A stretch of 60,238 nucleotides of DNA, from the NCBI GenBank assembly GCA_019695395.1, contig JAIBAD010000004.1, positions 1 through 60,238 of the forward strand. The letters are read 5' to 3'. This document shows positions 53,135 through 60,238 of the stretch, in pieces. Each line of letters opens with the position of its first letter. Position 1 is the stretch's first letter. This stretch comes from Alphaproteobacteria bacterium (lineage in GTDB: Bacteria; Pseudomonadota; Alphaproteobacteria; JAEUKQ01; JAIBAD01). The translations under genes were made by a program, and so were the position numbers. A model generated the notes under the pieces. The model made no database searches, was not told the origin of the DNA, and saw only the letters and a program-made list of their open reading frames with translations.

Positions 53135-56100
53135 ATGTCAAAACGTACAGATATTAAATCTATTATGATTATTGGAGCGGGGCCAATTGTTATAGGTCAA
53201 GCCTGTGAATTTGATTATTCTGGCGTTCAAGCTTGTAAGGCTCTTAAAGATGAGGGATATAGAGTTATTTTGGTCAATTCAAATCCTGCAACCATCATGA
53301 CAGATTCAAATTTGGCAGATGCTACTTATATTGAACCAATAACACCAGAAGTTGTAAGTAAAATTTTATCCAAAGAAAAGCCTGATGCATTATTGGCTAC
53401 AATGGGTGGACAAACGGCTTTAAATACGGCAATGGATCTATATAAAAAAGGTATATTGGCTGAATTAGATGTTGAATTAATTGGTGCTCGCGCCGATTCA
53501 ATTGATAAAGCTGAAGACAGATTAAAGTTTCGTGAAACTATGAAACAGATAGGATTGGAAACGCCTAAAAGTGAATTGGTTTCCAATATGGAACAGGCCC
53601 ACCAAGCTTTTAAAACAATTGGATTACCGTTAATTATTAGACCATCTTTTACATTAGCAGGTACGGGAAGTGGTGTAGCTTATACATTGGAGGAATATGA
53701 AAATATTGTAAGCCAAGGTCTTATTCTTTCTCCTGTTGGTCAAGTATTGGTTGAAGAATCGGTATTAGGGTGGAAAGAATATGAAATGGAAGTTGTCAGA
53801 GATTCTGCTGATAATTGTATTATTGTTTGCTCAATAGAAAATGTTGATCCTATGGGTGTTCATACAGGTGATAGTATTACAGTCGCACCTGCATTAACTT
53901 TAACTGATAAAGAATATCAACGTATGCGCCAAGCTTCTATTGCTGTATTGAGAGCAATAGGTGTTGACACTGGCGGATCTAATGTACAATTCGCAGTCAA
54001 TCCCAAAGATGGTCGAATGATTGTGATTGAAATGAATCCTCGGGTTTCACGTTCTTCAGCATTAGCTTCTAAAGCAACTGGTTTTCCTATCGCAAAAATT
54101 GCAGCTAAACTTGCTGTTGGTTATACTTTAGATGAGCTACAAAATGATATAACAAAAGTAACTCCTGCTTCATTTGAACCTACAATAGATTATGTTGTTA
54201 CTAAAATTCCTCGTTTTGCTTTTGAAAAATTTCCTGCAGCATCTAAAACTTTAACAACTTCTATGAAGTCAGTTGGGGAAGTTATGGCTATTGGAAGGTC
54301 TTTTGCTGAATCTATACAAAAGGCCCTTTGTTCTCTAGAAACAAATTTAACAGGATTTGATAATATAGACTTTCCTTCACACTGGCAAAATCAAGATTGG
54401 TTGAATGTATTATCAACGCCATTCCCAGATAGAATTTTATGGATTGCTCAAGCAATAAGAGAAAATGTATCTTTGCAAGATATTATGAAAGTTACGGGAT
54501 TTGATCCTTGGTTTATTAATCAAATTGCTGATATTATTGATGCAGAAAAAATCATTATTCAAAATGGATTACCTAAAGAGTCTAATAAATTATATCATCT
54601 AAAATCTATGGGTTTTTCTGATGAACGTTTAGCCTATTTAACAAATTTATCAGCAGAGCAGGTTCGCCAACATCGTTTTAATTTAAAGGTACATCCAGTT
54701 TTTAAAAGAATTGATACATGTTCAGGTGAATTTATTTCAACGACTTCTTATATGTATTCAACTTATTCTTTGCCTCATAATCAAACTATAGATAATGAAG
54801 CCTATCCATCTGATAAATCAAAAGTAATTATTTTAGGAAGTGGACCTAACCGTATTGGTCAGGGTATCGAATTTGATTATTGCTGTGTTCATGCAGCTTT
54901 TGGATTGAATGAAATTGGTATTGAAACGATTATGGTGAATTGTAATCCTGAAACTGTCTCGACAGATTATGATACAACAGACAGACTTTATTTTGAACCG
55001 CTTTCAGCAGAATATGTTTTAGAAATAGCCAGAATAGAACAAAGTAAAGGGGATTTGAAAGGTATTATTGTACAATTTGGGGGACAAACACCTCTTAAAT
55101 TAGCAGGAATTTTAGAAAAATATAGGTTCCCAATTCTTGGAACAACTCCTAAGACCATTGATTTAACTGAGGATAGAGCTTTATTTCAAGAATTTCTTTC
55201 CAAGCGTACGGAACGATATTTACAACCACAAAATGCACTTGCAACTTCATTAAAACAAGCTGAAGAAGCTGTAAAGTATGTTGGTTATCCTATTATGATT
55301 CGTCCCTCTTATGTATTGGGTGGACGTGCTATGGAAATTGTTTACGATCATGAATCTTTGGTTCGTTATATGAAAGAAGCAGTAAAGATTTCTAATAATA
55401 ATCCCATATTGATTGATTCATATTTAGAAAATGCCATAGAAGTTGATGTTGATGTTCTTTCAGATGGCCGTGATGTTTATATTGCAGGTATTATGGAACA
55501 TATAGAAGAAGCGGGGATCCATTCTGGTGATTCAGCCTGTTCTTTGCCACCTTATAGTCTTGCAGATGAAATGATTGATAAAATTAAAAATCAATCTCGG
55601 CAATTAGCACTTGATCTTGGTGTGGTTGGTTTAATGAATATTCAATTTGCGATCAAGGATCAGAAATTATATATTTTAGAAGTTAATCCAAGAGCAAGCC
55701 GAACAATACCTTTTGTTGCAAAAGCAACTGGTTATCCTATTGCTAAAATTGCAGTGCAAATTATGGCTGGTAAGTCTTTGGCTTCTTATAAGCTTGATGA
55801 TAAAGTCATACGTAAACATGTTGCCGTTAAAGAAGTCGTATTTCCATTTAATAGATTTCCTGGCGTAGATATTGTTTTGGGGCCTGAAATGAAATCTACA
55901 GGAGAAGTTATGGGGTTAGATAAGGATTTTGCATCTGCTTTTGCAAAATCACAAATTGCTACAGGTTTAGTGTTACCTTTATCTGGTACGGTACTTATTT
56001 CGGTAAGAGATCGTGATAAAGAAGCATTTCTTCTTTTAGCGAAAAAAATCATTATGCTAGGATTTGATATTATGGCTACACAAGGTACAGCTGACTATTT

Positions 56101-56377
56101 AGCTAAGCATAATATAGAGGTAACAGTGATTAAAAAAGTTTTTGAAGGTTCCCCACATACACTTGAAGCAATGAAATCAGGCAAGATAAAGCTTGTCTTC
56201 AATACCGTGGAAGGAATAAAAGCTAAGAATGATAGTTTGGATTTGCGCCGAATAGCTTTAAGCGATAATATACCCTATTATACAACAATTGCAGGTGCTA
56301 ATGCTGCAATACAAGCTATTGCTACTTTAAAAAAGGGAGATCTTGACGTCGCATCCTTACAATCATATTTCAAATGA
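53135..56377 (+). CDS. carB: carbamoyl-phosphate synthase large subunit
   Basis: 1080-aa synthetase with two homologous halves, each with an ATP-grasp domain. Motifs include [37 protein letters not shown] and [25 protein letters not shown] in the first half. [39 protein letters not shown] and [20 protein letters not shown] are in the second. A C-terminal MGS-like allosteric domain ([16 protein letters not shown]) covers about the last 140 residues. Full length and intact. The carA-carB-greA order is common in alphaproteobacteria. Confidence 0.98.
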   Translation: MSKRTDIKSIMIIGAGPIVIGQACEFDYSGVQACKALKDEGYRVILVNSNPATIMTDSNLADATYIEPITPEVVSKILSKEKPDALLATMGGQTALNTAMDLYKKGILAELDVELIGARADSIDKAEDRLKFRETMKQIGLETPKSELVSNMEQAHQAFKTIGLPLIIRPSFTLAGTGSGVAYTLEEYENIVSQGLILSPVGQVLVEESVLGWKEYEMEVVRDSADNCIIVCSIENVDPMGVHTGDSITVAPALTLTDKEYQRMRQASIAVLRAIGVDTGGSNVQFAVNPKDGRMIVIEMNPRVSRSSALASKATGFPIAKIAAKLAVGYTLDELQNDITKVTPASFEPTIDYVVTKIPRFAFEKFPAASKTLTTSMKSVGEVMAIGRSFAESIQKALCSLETNLTGFDNIDFPSHWQNQDWLNVLSTPFPDRILWIAQAIRENVSLQDIMKVTGFDPWFINQIADIIDAEKIIIQNGLPKESNKLYHLKSMGFSDERLAYLTNLSAEQVRQHRFNLKVHPVFKRIDTCSGEFISTTSYMYSTYSLPHNQTIDNEAYPSDKSKVIILGSGPNRIGQGIEFDYCCVHAAFGLNEIGIETIMVNCNPETVSTDYDTTDRLYFEPLSAEYVLEIARIEQSKGDLKGIIVQFGGQTPLKLAGILEKYRFPILGTTPKTIDLTEDRALFQEFLSKRTERYLQPQNALATSLKQAEEAVKYVGYPIMIRPSYVLGGRAMEIVYDHESLVRYMKEAVKISNNNPILIDSYLENAIEVDVDVLSDGRDVYIAGIMEHIEEAGIHSGDSACSLPPYSLADEMIDKIKNQSRQLALDLGVVGLMNIQFAIKDQKLYILEVNPRASRTIPFVAKATGYPIAKIAVQIMAGKSLASYKLDDKVIRKHVAVKEVVFPFNRFPGVDIVLGPEMKSTGEVMGLDKDFASAFAKSQIATGLVLPLSGTVLISVRDRDKEAFLLLAKKIIMLGFDIMATQGTADYLAKHNIEVTVIKKVFEGSPHTLEAMKSGKIKLVFNTVEGIKAKNDSLDLRRIALSDNIPYYTTIAGANAAIQAIATLKKGDLDVASLQSYFK

Positions 56378-56427
56378 TTTTAACATACTAGGTTTTTAAT
56401 TCTAATATTTTGATTGGACTAAATACT

Positions 56428-56901
56428 ATGTCAAAAATACCAATGACCGCAGATGGTTATGAAAGACTTGAAGAAGAACTTAAGCATCTTAAATTAATAG
56501 ATCGTCCTGCTATTATTAAAGCTATAGCTGAGGCACGTGAGCATGGAGATCTTTCTGAAAATGCCGAATATCATGCTGCACGTGAAAGGCAAAGTTTTAT
56601 TGAAGGACGCATTGTAGAGCTTGAAGATAAAATTGCGAGAGCAGATATTATTGATGTAAGTAAATTGTCAGGTAAACAGGTTAAATTTGGTGCAACTGTT
56701 ACTTTGATTGATGAAGAAACAGATGAAAAAATGAAATATCAAATTGTGGGTGAGGATGAAGCAGATATCAGTGCTGGACGTTTATCAATTACTGCTCCTT
56801 TAGCCAGGGCACTTATTGGTAAAAAAGTTGGAGAAGTGGTTGAAGTAAGAGCACCTAAAGGATTTAAGTCCTATGAAGTTGTAAAAGTAGTTTTTAAATA
56901 A
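56428..56901 (+). CDS. greA: transcription elongation factor GreA
   Basis: Stimulates RNA cleavage by backtracked RNA polymerase. The N-terminal coiled coil [50 protein letters not shown] carries the acidic tip (DLSENAEY). The C-terminal FKBP-like domain has [29 protein letters not shown] and [14 protein letters not shown]-type sequence. The ATG at 56428 yields the standard 157-aa form; the TTG 18 bp upstream was rejected. It is 50 bp after carB. Confidence 0.96.
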   Translation: MSKIPMTADGYERLEEELKHLKLIDRPAIIKAIAEAREHGDLSENAEYHAARERQSFIEGRIVELEDKIARADIIDVSKLSGKQVKFGATVTLIDEETDEKMKYQIVGEDEADISAGRLSITAPLARALIGKKVGEVVEVRAPKGFKSYEVVKVVFK

Positions 56902-56943
56902 AATAATAACTTATAGATTATAAGAATTAATAAGGAGAAATTT

Positions 56944-57897
56944 GTGTCATATGCCTTTGTTTTTCCTGGCCAAGGATCTCAATCAATTGGTATGGGAAAA
57001 AGATTATTTGAAACTTATCCTTTAGCGAAAGAAATTTTTGAAGAAGTTGATGAAACTTTGGAACAATTTCTTTATAATTTAATGAGTGTAGGCGATTTAA
57101 ATGAACTAACTTTAACCGAAAATGCACAACCTGCTTTAATGGCTGTAAGTTTAGCTGTCATTCGTGTTCTTGAAAAAGAAGGAAATTTTTCTATATCACA
57201 AAAAGCGTCATATGTTGCAGGACATTCTTTAGGTGAATATTCAGCGTTAGCTGCGGCAGGTAGCTTTACCTTAGCTGATACCGCAAAACTTCTTAAAAAA
57301 CGTGGTCTTGCTATGCAACAAGCTGTTCCCGTTGGTAAGGGTGGAATGGCAGCAATATTAGGATTAACTTTAAAAGAAGTTGAAGAAATTGTAAAAAAAG
57401 TACAGGAACAAAAACCAGATCAAATCTGTTCGATTGCAAATGATAATGCACCGGGACAAGTAGTGATTAGTGGTGATGTGGAGGCTATTGAATATGCTTT
57501 GTCAGTTTTTGTAACTGAAAAAAAGGCTAAGGGTATTAAGCTTCCAGTTAGTGCACCTTTTCATTGTACTTTAATGAAACCTGCTGCACATATTATGGAT
57601 GAAGCTTTAAGTAAAACTACTATTGAATCACCCATACTGCCACTTATTAGTAATGTTACAGCACAAAAAGTTAATGATGTTACTAATATTCGTTCTTTAT
57701 TGGTTAAACAAATAACCGAACGTGTCAGATGGTGCGAATCAATTCTTTATATGAAAAAATTAGGCGTAACAACTATTATTGAATGTGGTGCTGGAAAAGT
57801 ATTAGCAGGTTTAATTAAACGTATTGATAAAGAATTGGAAGTGATATCAGTGGGTGATCCTGAAGGTATTGATAACGTATTGAAAAAAATTTGCTAA
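56944..57897 (+). CDS. fabD: malonyl-CoA:ACP transacylase
   Basis: Loads malonyl groups onto ACP for fatty-acid synthesis. FPGQGSQSIGMGKRLF starts the protein, the nucleophile Ser95 is in GHSLGEYSALAAAG, and the catalytic His is in APFHCTLMKPAA. SNDNAPGQVVISG-like IANDNAPGQVVISG is a further family block. The GTG start at 56944 has a good SD, AAGGAG, 6-7 nt upstream. Its 317 aa are normal. It begins the fabD-fabG-acpP-fabF group. Confidence 0.97.
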   Translation: MSYAFVFPGQGSQSIGMGKRLFETYPLAKEIFEEVDETLEQFLYNLMSVGDLNELTLTENAQPALMAVSLAVIRVLEKEGNFSISQKASYVAGHSLGEYSALAAAGSFTLADTAKLLKKRGLAMQQAVPVGKGGMAAILGLTLKEVEEIVKKVQEQKPDQICSIANDNAPGQVVISGDVEAIEYALSVFVTEKKAKGIKLPVSAPFHCTLMKPAAHIMDEALSKTTIESPILPLISNVTAQKVNDVTNIRSLLVKQITERVRWCESILYMKKLGVTTIIECGAGKVLAGLIKRIDKELEVISVGDPEGIDNVLKKIC

Positions 57898-57924
57898 TAA
57901 CCTTTTATCTTATTTGGGGGATTG

Positions 57925-58662
57925 ATGTTTGATCTTAAAGAGAAAGTAGCCCTTATTACTGGAGCTTCAGGTGGTATTGGCCAAGCGATTAGTCAAGTTT
58001 TACACCAACAGGGCGCTTATGTTGTTTTAACAGGAACGCGTCAAGAAGTTCTTAATGAATTTGCAAAAAATTTTAATGAACGTGTTTTGGTTTTACCAGC
58101 TAATCTTAAAAATAAAGATACAGCAGATCATTTAATCACTTCTATTGAAGACAAATTAGGCAAACTTGATATATTAGTTAATAATGCGGGATTAACACGT
58201 GATACCTTAGCCTTAAGATTGAAAGATGAAGATTGGCAAGAAGTTATAGATGTTAATTTGACCGCAACTTTCAAATTAATAAGATCTTCTTTAAAAGGTA
58301 TGATAAAAAGACGTTGGGGGCGCATTATTAATATTACATCAATAGTTGGGGTTATGGGTAATGCTGGCCAAGCAAATTATGCTGCATCTAAAGCTGGATT
58401 AATAGGTATGAGTAAATCTTTAGCAGCTGAAACAGCATCACGCAATATTACAGTCAACTGTATTGCGCCTGGTTTTATTGAAACAGCTATGACAGATAAA
58501 TTATCTTTAGAACAAAAACAAAAATTGTTATTAACTATACCACAAGGTAAAATTGGTCATGCTATGGATGTTGCTTATAGTGCAGTGTTTTTGGCAAGTG
58601 AAGAAGCATCCTATATTACCGGTCAAACTATCCATGTAAATGGAGGTATGGTCATGATATAA
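57925..58662 (+). CDS. fabG: 3-oxoacyl-ACP reductase
   Basis: SDR-family NADPH-dependent reductase of the fatty-acid elongation cycle. The cofactor loop is TGASGGIGQAI, then LVNNAGLTRDTLALRLKDEDW. The catalytic residues are Ser139, Tyr152 and Lys156 (INITSIVGVMGNAGQANYAASKAG), and the end is FLASEEASYITGQTIHVNGGM. Its 245 aa are normal. ATG at 57925 is preferred to the TTG just before it; GGGGG upstream may act as a weak SD. It follows fabD by about 27 bp. Confidence 0.97.
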   Translation: MFDLKEKVALITGASGGIGQAISQVLHQQGAYVVLTGTRQEVLNEFAKNFNERVLVLPANLKNKDTADHLITSIEDKLGKLDILVNNAGLTRDTLALRLKDEDWQEVIDVNLTATFKLIRSSLKGMIKRRWGRIINITSIVGVMGNAGQANYAASKAGLIGMSKSLAAETASRNITVNCIAPGFIETAMTDKLSLEQKQKLLLTIPQGKIGHAMDVAYSAVFLASEEASYITGQTIHVNGGMVMI

Positions 58663-58763
58663 TGACTTTTTAAGGGCTAGCTTTCCGTAAGTTTTTGTGA
58701 TAAATGCAAAACTTAATTAACAGGATATAAACGTAATTTTTAATTGATTATTATGTAATTATT

Positions 58764-58780
58764 TTGTTAATCATTAACAA
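58764..58780. promoter_or_regulatory. perfect 17-bp palindrome upstream of acpP
   Basis: TTGTTAAT (58764-58771), one central C, and ATTAACAA (58773-58780) form a perfect inverted repeat ending 31 bp before the acpP ATG. A possible promoter (TTGATT at 58744-58749, then TTAATC at 58767-58772 with a 17-nt spacer) would place the -10 box inside the palindrome, a repressor-operator geometry. A transcript hairpin is the alternative, but no U-run follows. Confidence 0.45.
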
Positions 58781-58811
58781 TCTGTTCTATCTTTTTATTA
58801 GGGTGTAAAGA

Positions 58812-59057
58812 ATGAGTGATACTGTTCAACGTGTAAAAAAAATTATTGTCGAGCAATTAGGAGTTGATGAAAGTAAAGTTACTGATGAAGCTCGTTTTAC
58901 AGATGATTTAGGTGCTGATAGCTTAGATACTGTAGAATTAGTTATGGCATTTGAAGAAGAGTTCGGTTGTGAAATTCCAGATGATGCAGCTGAAAGGTTT
59001 TTAACTGTTAAAGATGCTATTGCTTTCATTGACCAACAGAACCAACAAAAATCATAA
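58812..59057 (+). CDS. acpP: acyl carrier protein
   Basis: 81-aa acidic four-helix carrier that holds growing fatty acids on 4'-phosphopantetheine. The attachment Ser37 is in [18 protein letters not shown], and the end [20 protein letters not shown] is typical. The gene has its own 149-bp upstream region with a palindrome and a possible promoter, so it may be expressed above its neighbours. A weaker AT-rich inverted repeat (TAAGTTTT 58688-58695 with AAAACTTA 58708-58715) follows fabG. fabF starts 38 bp downstream. Confidence 0.98.
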   Translation: MSDTVQRVKKIIVEQLGVDESKVTDEARFTDDLGADSLDTVELVMAFEEEFGCEIPDDAAERFLTVKDAIAFIDQQNQQKS

Positions 59058-59095
59058 TAATCTAATTTTTAAGATTAAGCTTTTATAGGTTAAGT

Positions 59096-60238
59096 ATGAG
59101 ACGTGTTGTTGTAACAGGTTTAGGTTTAGTTACCCCATTAGGTAATGGTGTTGAAGTAACTTGGCAAAAACTATTAAAAGGTGAATCTGGTATAAGCCTT
59201 CTTAAAAATTTTGATGTATCTGATTGGCCATGTAAGATTGCAGGCCAAGTTCCACGTGGCAATTTGGATGAGGGCAAATTTAATCCAGATGATTACTGTT
59301 CAGTGAAAGATCAGCGGAAGATTGATACGTTTATTCTTTATGCACTAGCAGCAGCAACCCAAGCAGTTTCAGATGCACAGTGGGAGCCAAAAGACCCTTA
59401 TGAGCTTGAACGTACAGGGGTTATGGTAGGCTCTGGTATTGGTGGATTACAAGGTATTTATGAGGCTTCTATACTTTTAAAAGAAAAGGGTTTACGCAGA
59501 GTAAGTCCTTTTTTTATTCCTTCATGTCTTATTAATTTGGCTTCTGGAAACATTTCTATTCGCTTTGGGTTTAAAGGCCCAAATCACGCGGTTGTAACAG
59601 CTTGTTCAACAGGTGCCCATGCTATTGGTGATGCCGCACGTTTAATTATGTGGGATGATGCTGATGTCATGGTAGCTGGAGGTGCTGAAGCTACAATTAG
59701 TCCGATTGGTATTGCTGGTTTTTCTGCGGCACGGGCGTTATCAACAAACTTTAACGATCAACCAACGAAAGCATCACGGCCTTGGGATATTAATAGAGAT
59801 GGTTTTGTGATGGGTGAGGGAGCAGGCATTGTTGTTTTAGAAGAATTAGAGCATGCAAAAAAACGGAATGCTAAAATTTATGGTGAAATTGTAGGTTATG
59901 GTCTTTCAGGTGATGCGTATCATATTACTGCGCCTTCTGAAGATGGAGATGGGGCATATAGGGCAATGCGGGCAGCTTTAAAACGTGCAAATGTGAAACC
60001 AGAAGATATAGATTACATTAATGCTCATGGTACCTCTACCTTAAAAGGTGATGAAATTGAACTGGCAGCAGTTAAGCGTCTTTTTGGTGATGCTGCATAT
60101 AAATTATCAATGTCTTCAACTAAATCTGCAATTGGCCACCTTTTAGGTGCAGCTGGTAGTGTTGAAGCGATATTTTCTATATTAGCTTTGAGAGATGGTA
60201 TTTTACCGCCTACTCTTAATTTAGATGAACCTTCTCCG
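59096..60238 (+). CDS. fabF: 3-oxoacyl-ACP synthase II (3' end outside window)
   Basis: Condensing enzyme of fatty-acid elongation; 381 codons are visible and the frame is open at the window edge, so some 30-40 residues are missing. The N-terminus RRVVVTGLGLVTPLGNGVE is complete. The catalytic triad is present: Cys170 in VTACSTGAHAIG, His311 in NAHGTST and His348 in AIGHLLGAAGSVEA. HGTSTLKGDEIE replaces the common HGTSTPxGDxxE, a mild variation. It is downstream of acpP, as in most bacteria. Confidence 0.97.
   Translation, partial: MRRVVVTGLGLVTPLGNGVEVTWQKLLKGESGISLLKNFDVSDWPCKIAGQVPRGNLDEGKFNPDDYCSVKDQRKIDTFILYALAAATQAVSDAQWEPKDPYELERTGVMVGSGIGGLQGIYEASILLKEKGLRRVSPFFIPSCLINLASGNISIRFGFKGPNHAVVTACSTGAHAIGDAARLIMWDDADVMVAGGAEATISPIGIAGFSAARALSTNFNDQPTKASRPWDINRDGFVMGEGAGIVVLEELEHAKKRNAKIYGEIVGYGLSGDAYHITAPSEDGDGAYRAMRAALKRANVKPEDIDYINAHGTSTLKGDEIELAAVKRLFGDAAYKLSMSSTKSAIGHLLGAAGSVEAIFSILALRDGILPPTLNLDEPSP

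Noticed and set aside
1-60238. CRISPR arrays, insertion sequences, phage genes, toxin-antitoxin pairs or rRNA genes
   Set aside because: None seen on either strand; the window is densely filled with housekeeping and biosynthetic genes.

Overview
The window looks like chromosomal DNA of an AT-rich alphaproteobacterium (roughly one third G+C by eye), most plausibly a host-associated lineage such as Holosporales/Paracaedibacter-like or Rickettsiales-related bacteria. The order-level guess is inference. It rests on low GC, very short intergenic gaps, many overlapping genes, and gene orders typical of alphaproteobacteria: petA-petB-petC next to trmL and hemF; cca next to a DUF6111-like gene and a MoxR/DUF58/DUF4159 operon; rpoD-dnaG-yqeY facing carA-carB-greA; fabD-fabG-acpP-fabF. 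The cell is inferred to respire aerobically (bc1 complex, O2-dependent HemF). No insertion sequence, phage gene, CRISPR array or plasmid function was seen. No gene-free stretch exceeds 300 bases; the largest gap is about 270 bases, upstream of trmL.

Layout. 1-887: 3' part of a family-31 glycoside hydrolase that runs in frame into the last PDZ domain of an HtrA/DegP-type protease, an unexpected chimera. 943-17376: a 14-gene cobalamin (B12) block: cobD(-), cobU, cobW, cobN, cobO, cobQ, cbiB(-), cbiX, cobH, cobL, cobI, cbiG-cobJ fusion, cobM, cobK(-). 17441-19171: ABC exporter. 19345-23619: pgm, pgi, glk (entry of glucose into metabolism). 23626-29977: GFA-family protein, lgt, MidA-type methyltransferase, pgeF/yfiH, AMP nucleosidase, MFS transporter, YciI. 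30170-33614: prs, rplY, pth, ychF. 33604-36166: petCBA on the minus strand. 36437-39377: trmL, hemF, cca(-), DUF6111-like(-). 39435-46722: VOC protein, then a four-gene MoxR/DUF58/DUF4159/VWA membrane operon. 46808-47265: frameshifted YbhB-family gene. 47283-47359: a CAU tRNA. 47366-51702: rpoD, dnaG, yqeY on the minus strand. 51921-56901: carA, carB, greA. 56944-60238: fabD, fabG, acpP and a fabF cut by the window end.

How the genes work together. The B12 block supplies most corrin-ring steps (CobI, CobJ, CobM, CobK, CobL, CobH), cobalt insertion (CobN, plus a CbiX-type chelatase with a His-rich tail), adenosylation (CobO), amidation (CobQ) and aminopropanol/nucleotide-loop steps (CobD, CbiB, CobU). 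Not in the window: uroporphyrinogen methyltransferase (CobA), precorrin-3B synthase (CobG/CobZ), the C1-methylation step (CobF or CbiD), CobB/CbiA, chelatase subunits CobS/CobT, and the final nucleotide-loop enzymes. No cobalamin riboswitch fits in the short intergenic gaps.

Points most worth a second look: the GH31-PDZ chimera, the mixed aerobic/anaerobic character of the B12 block, the YbhB frameshift, a perfect 17-bp palindrome upstream of acpP, and the uncharacterised MoxR/VWA operon.
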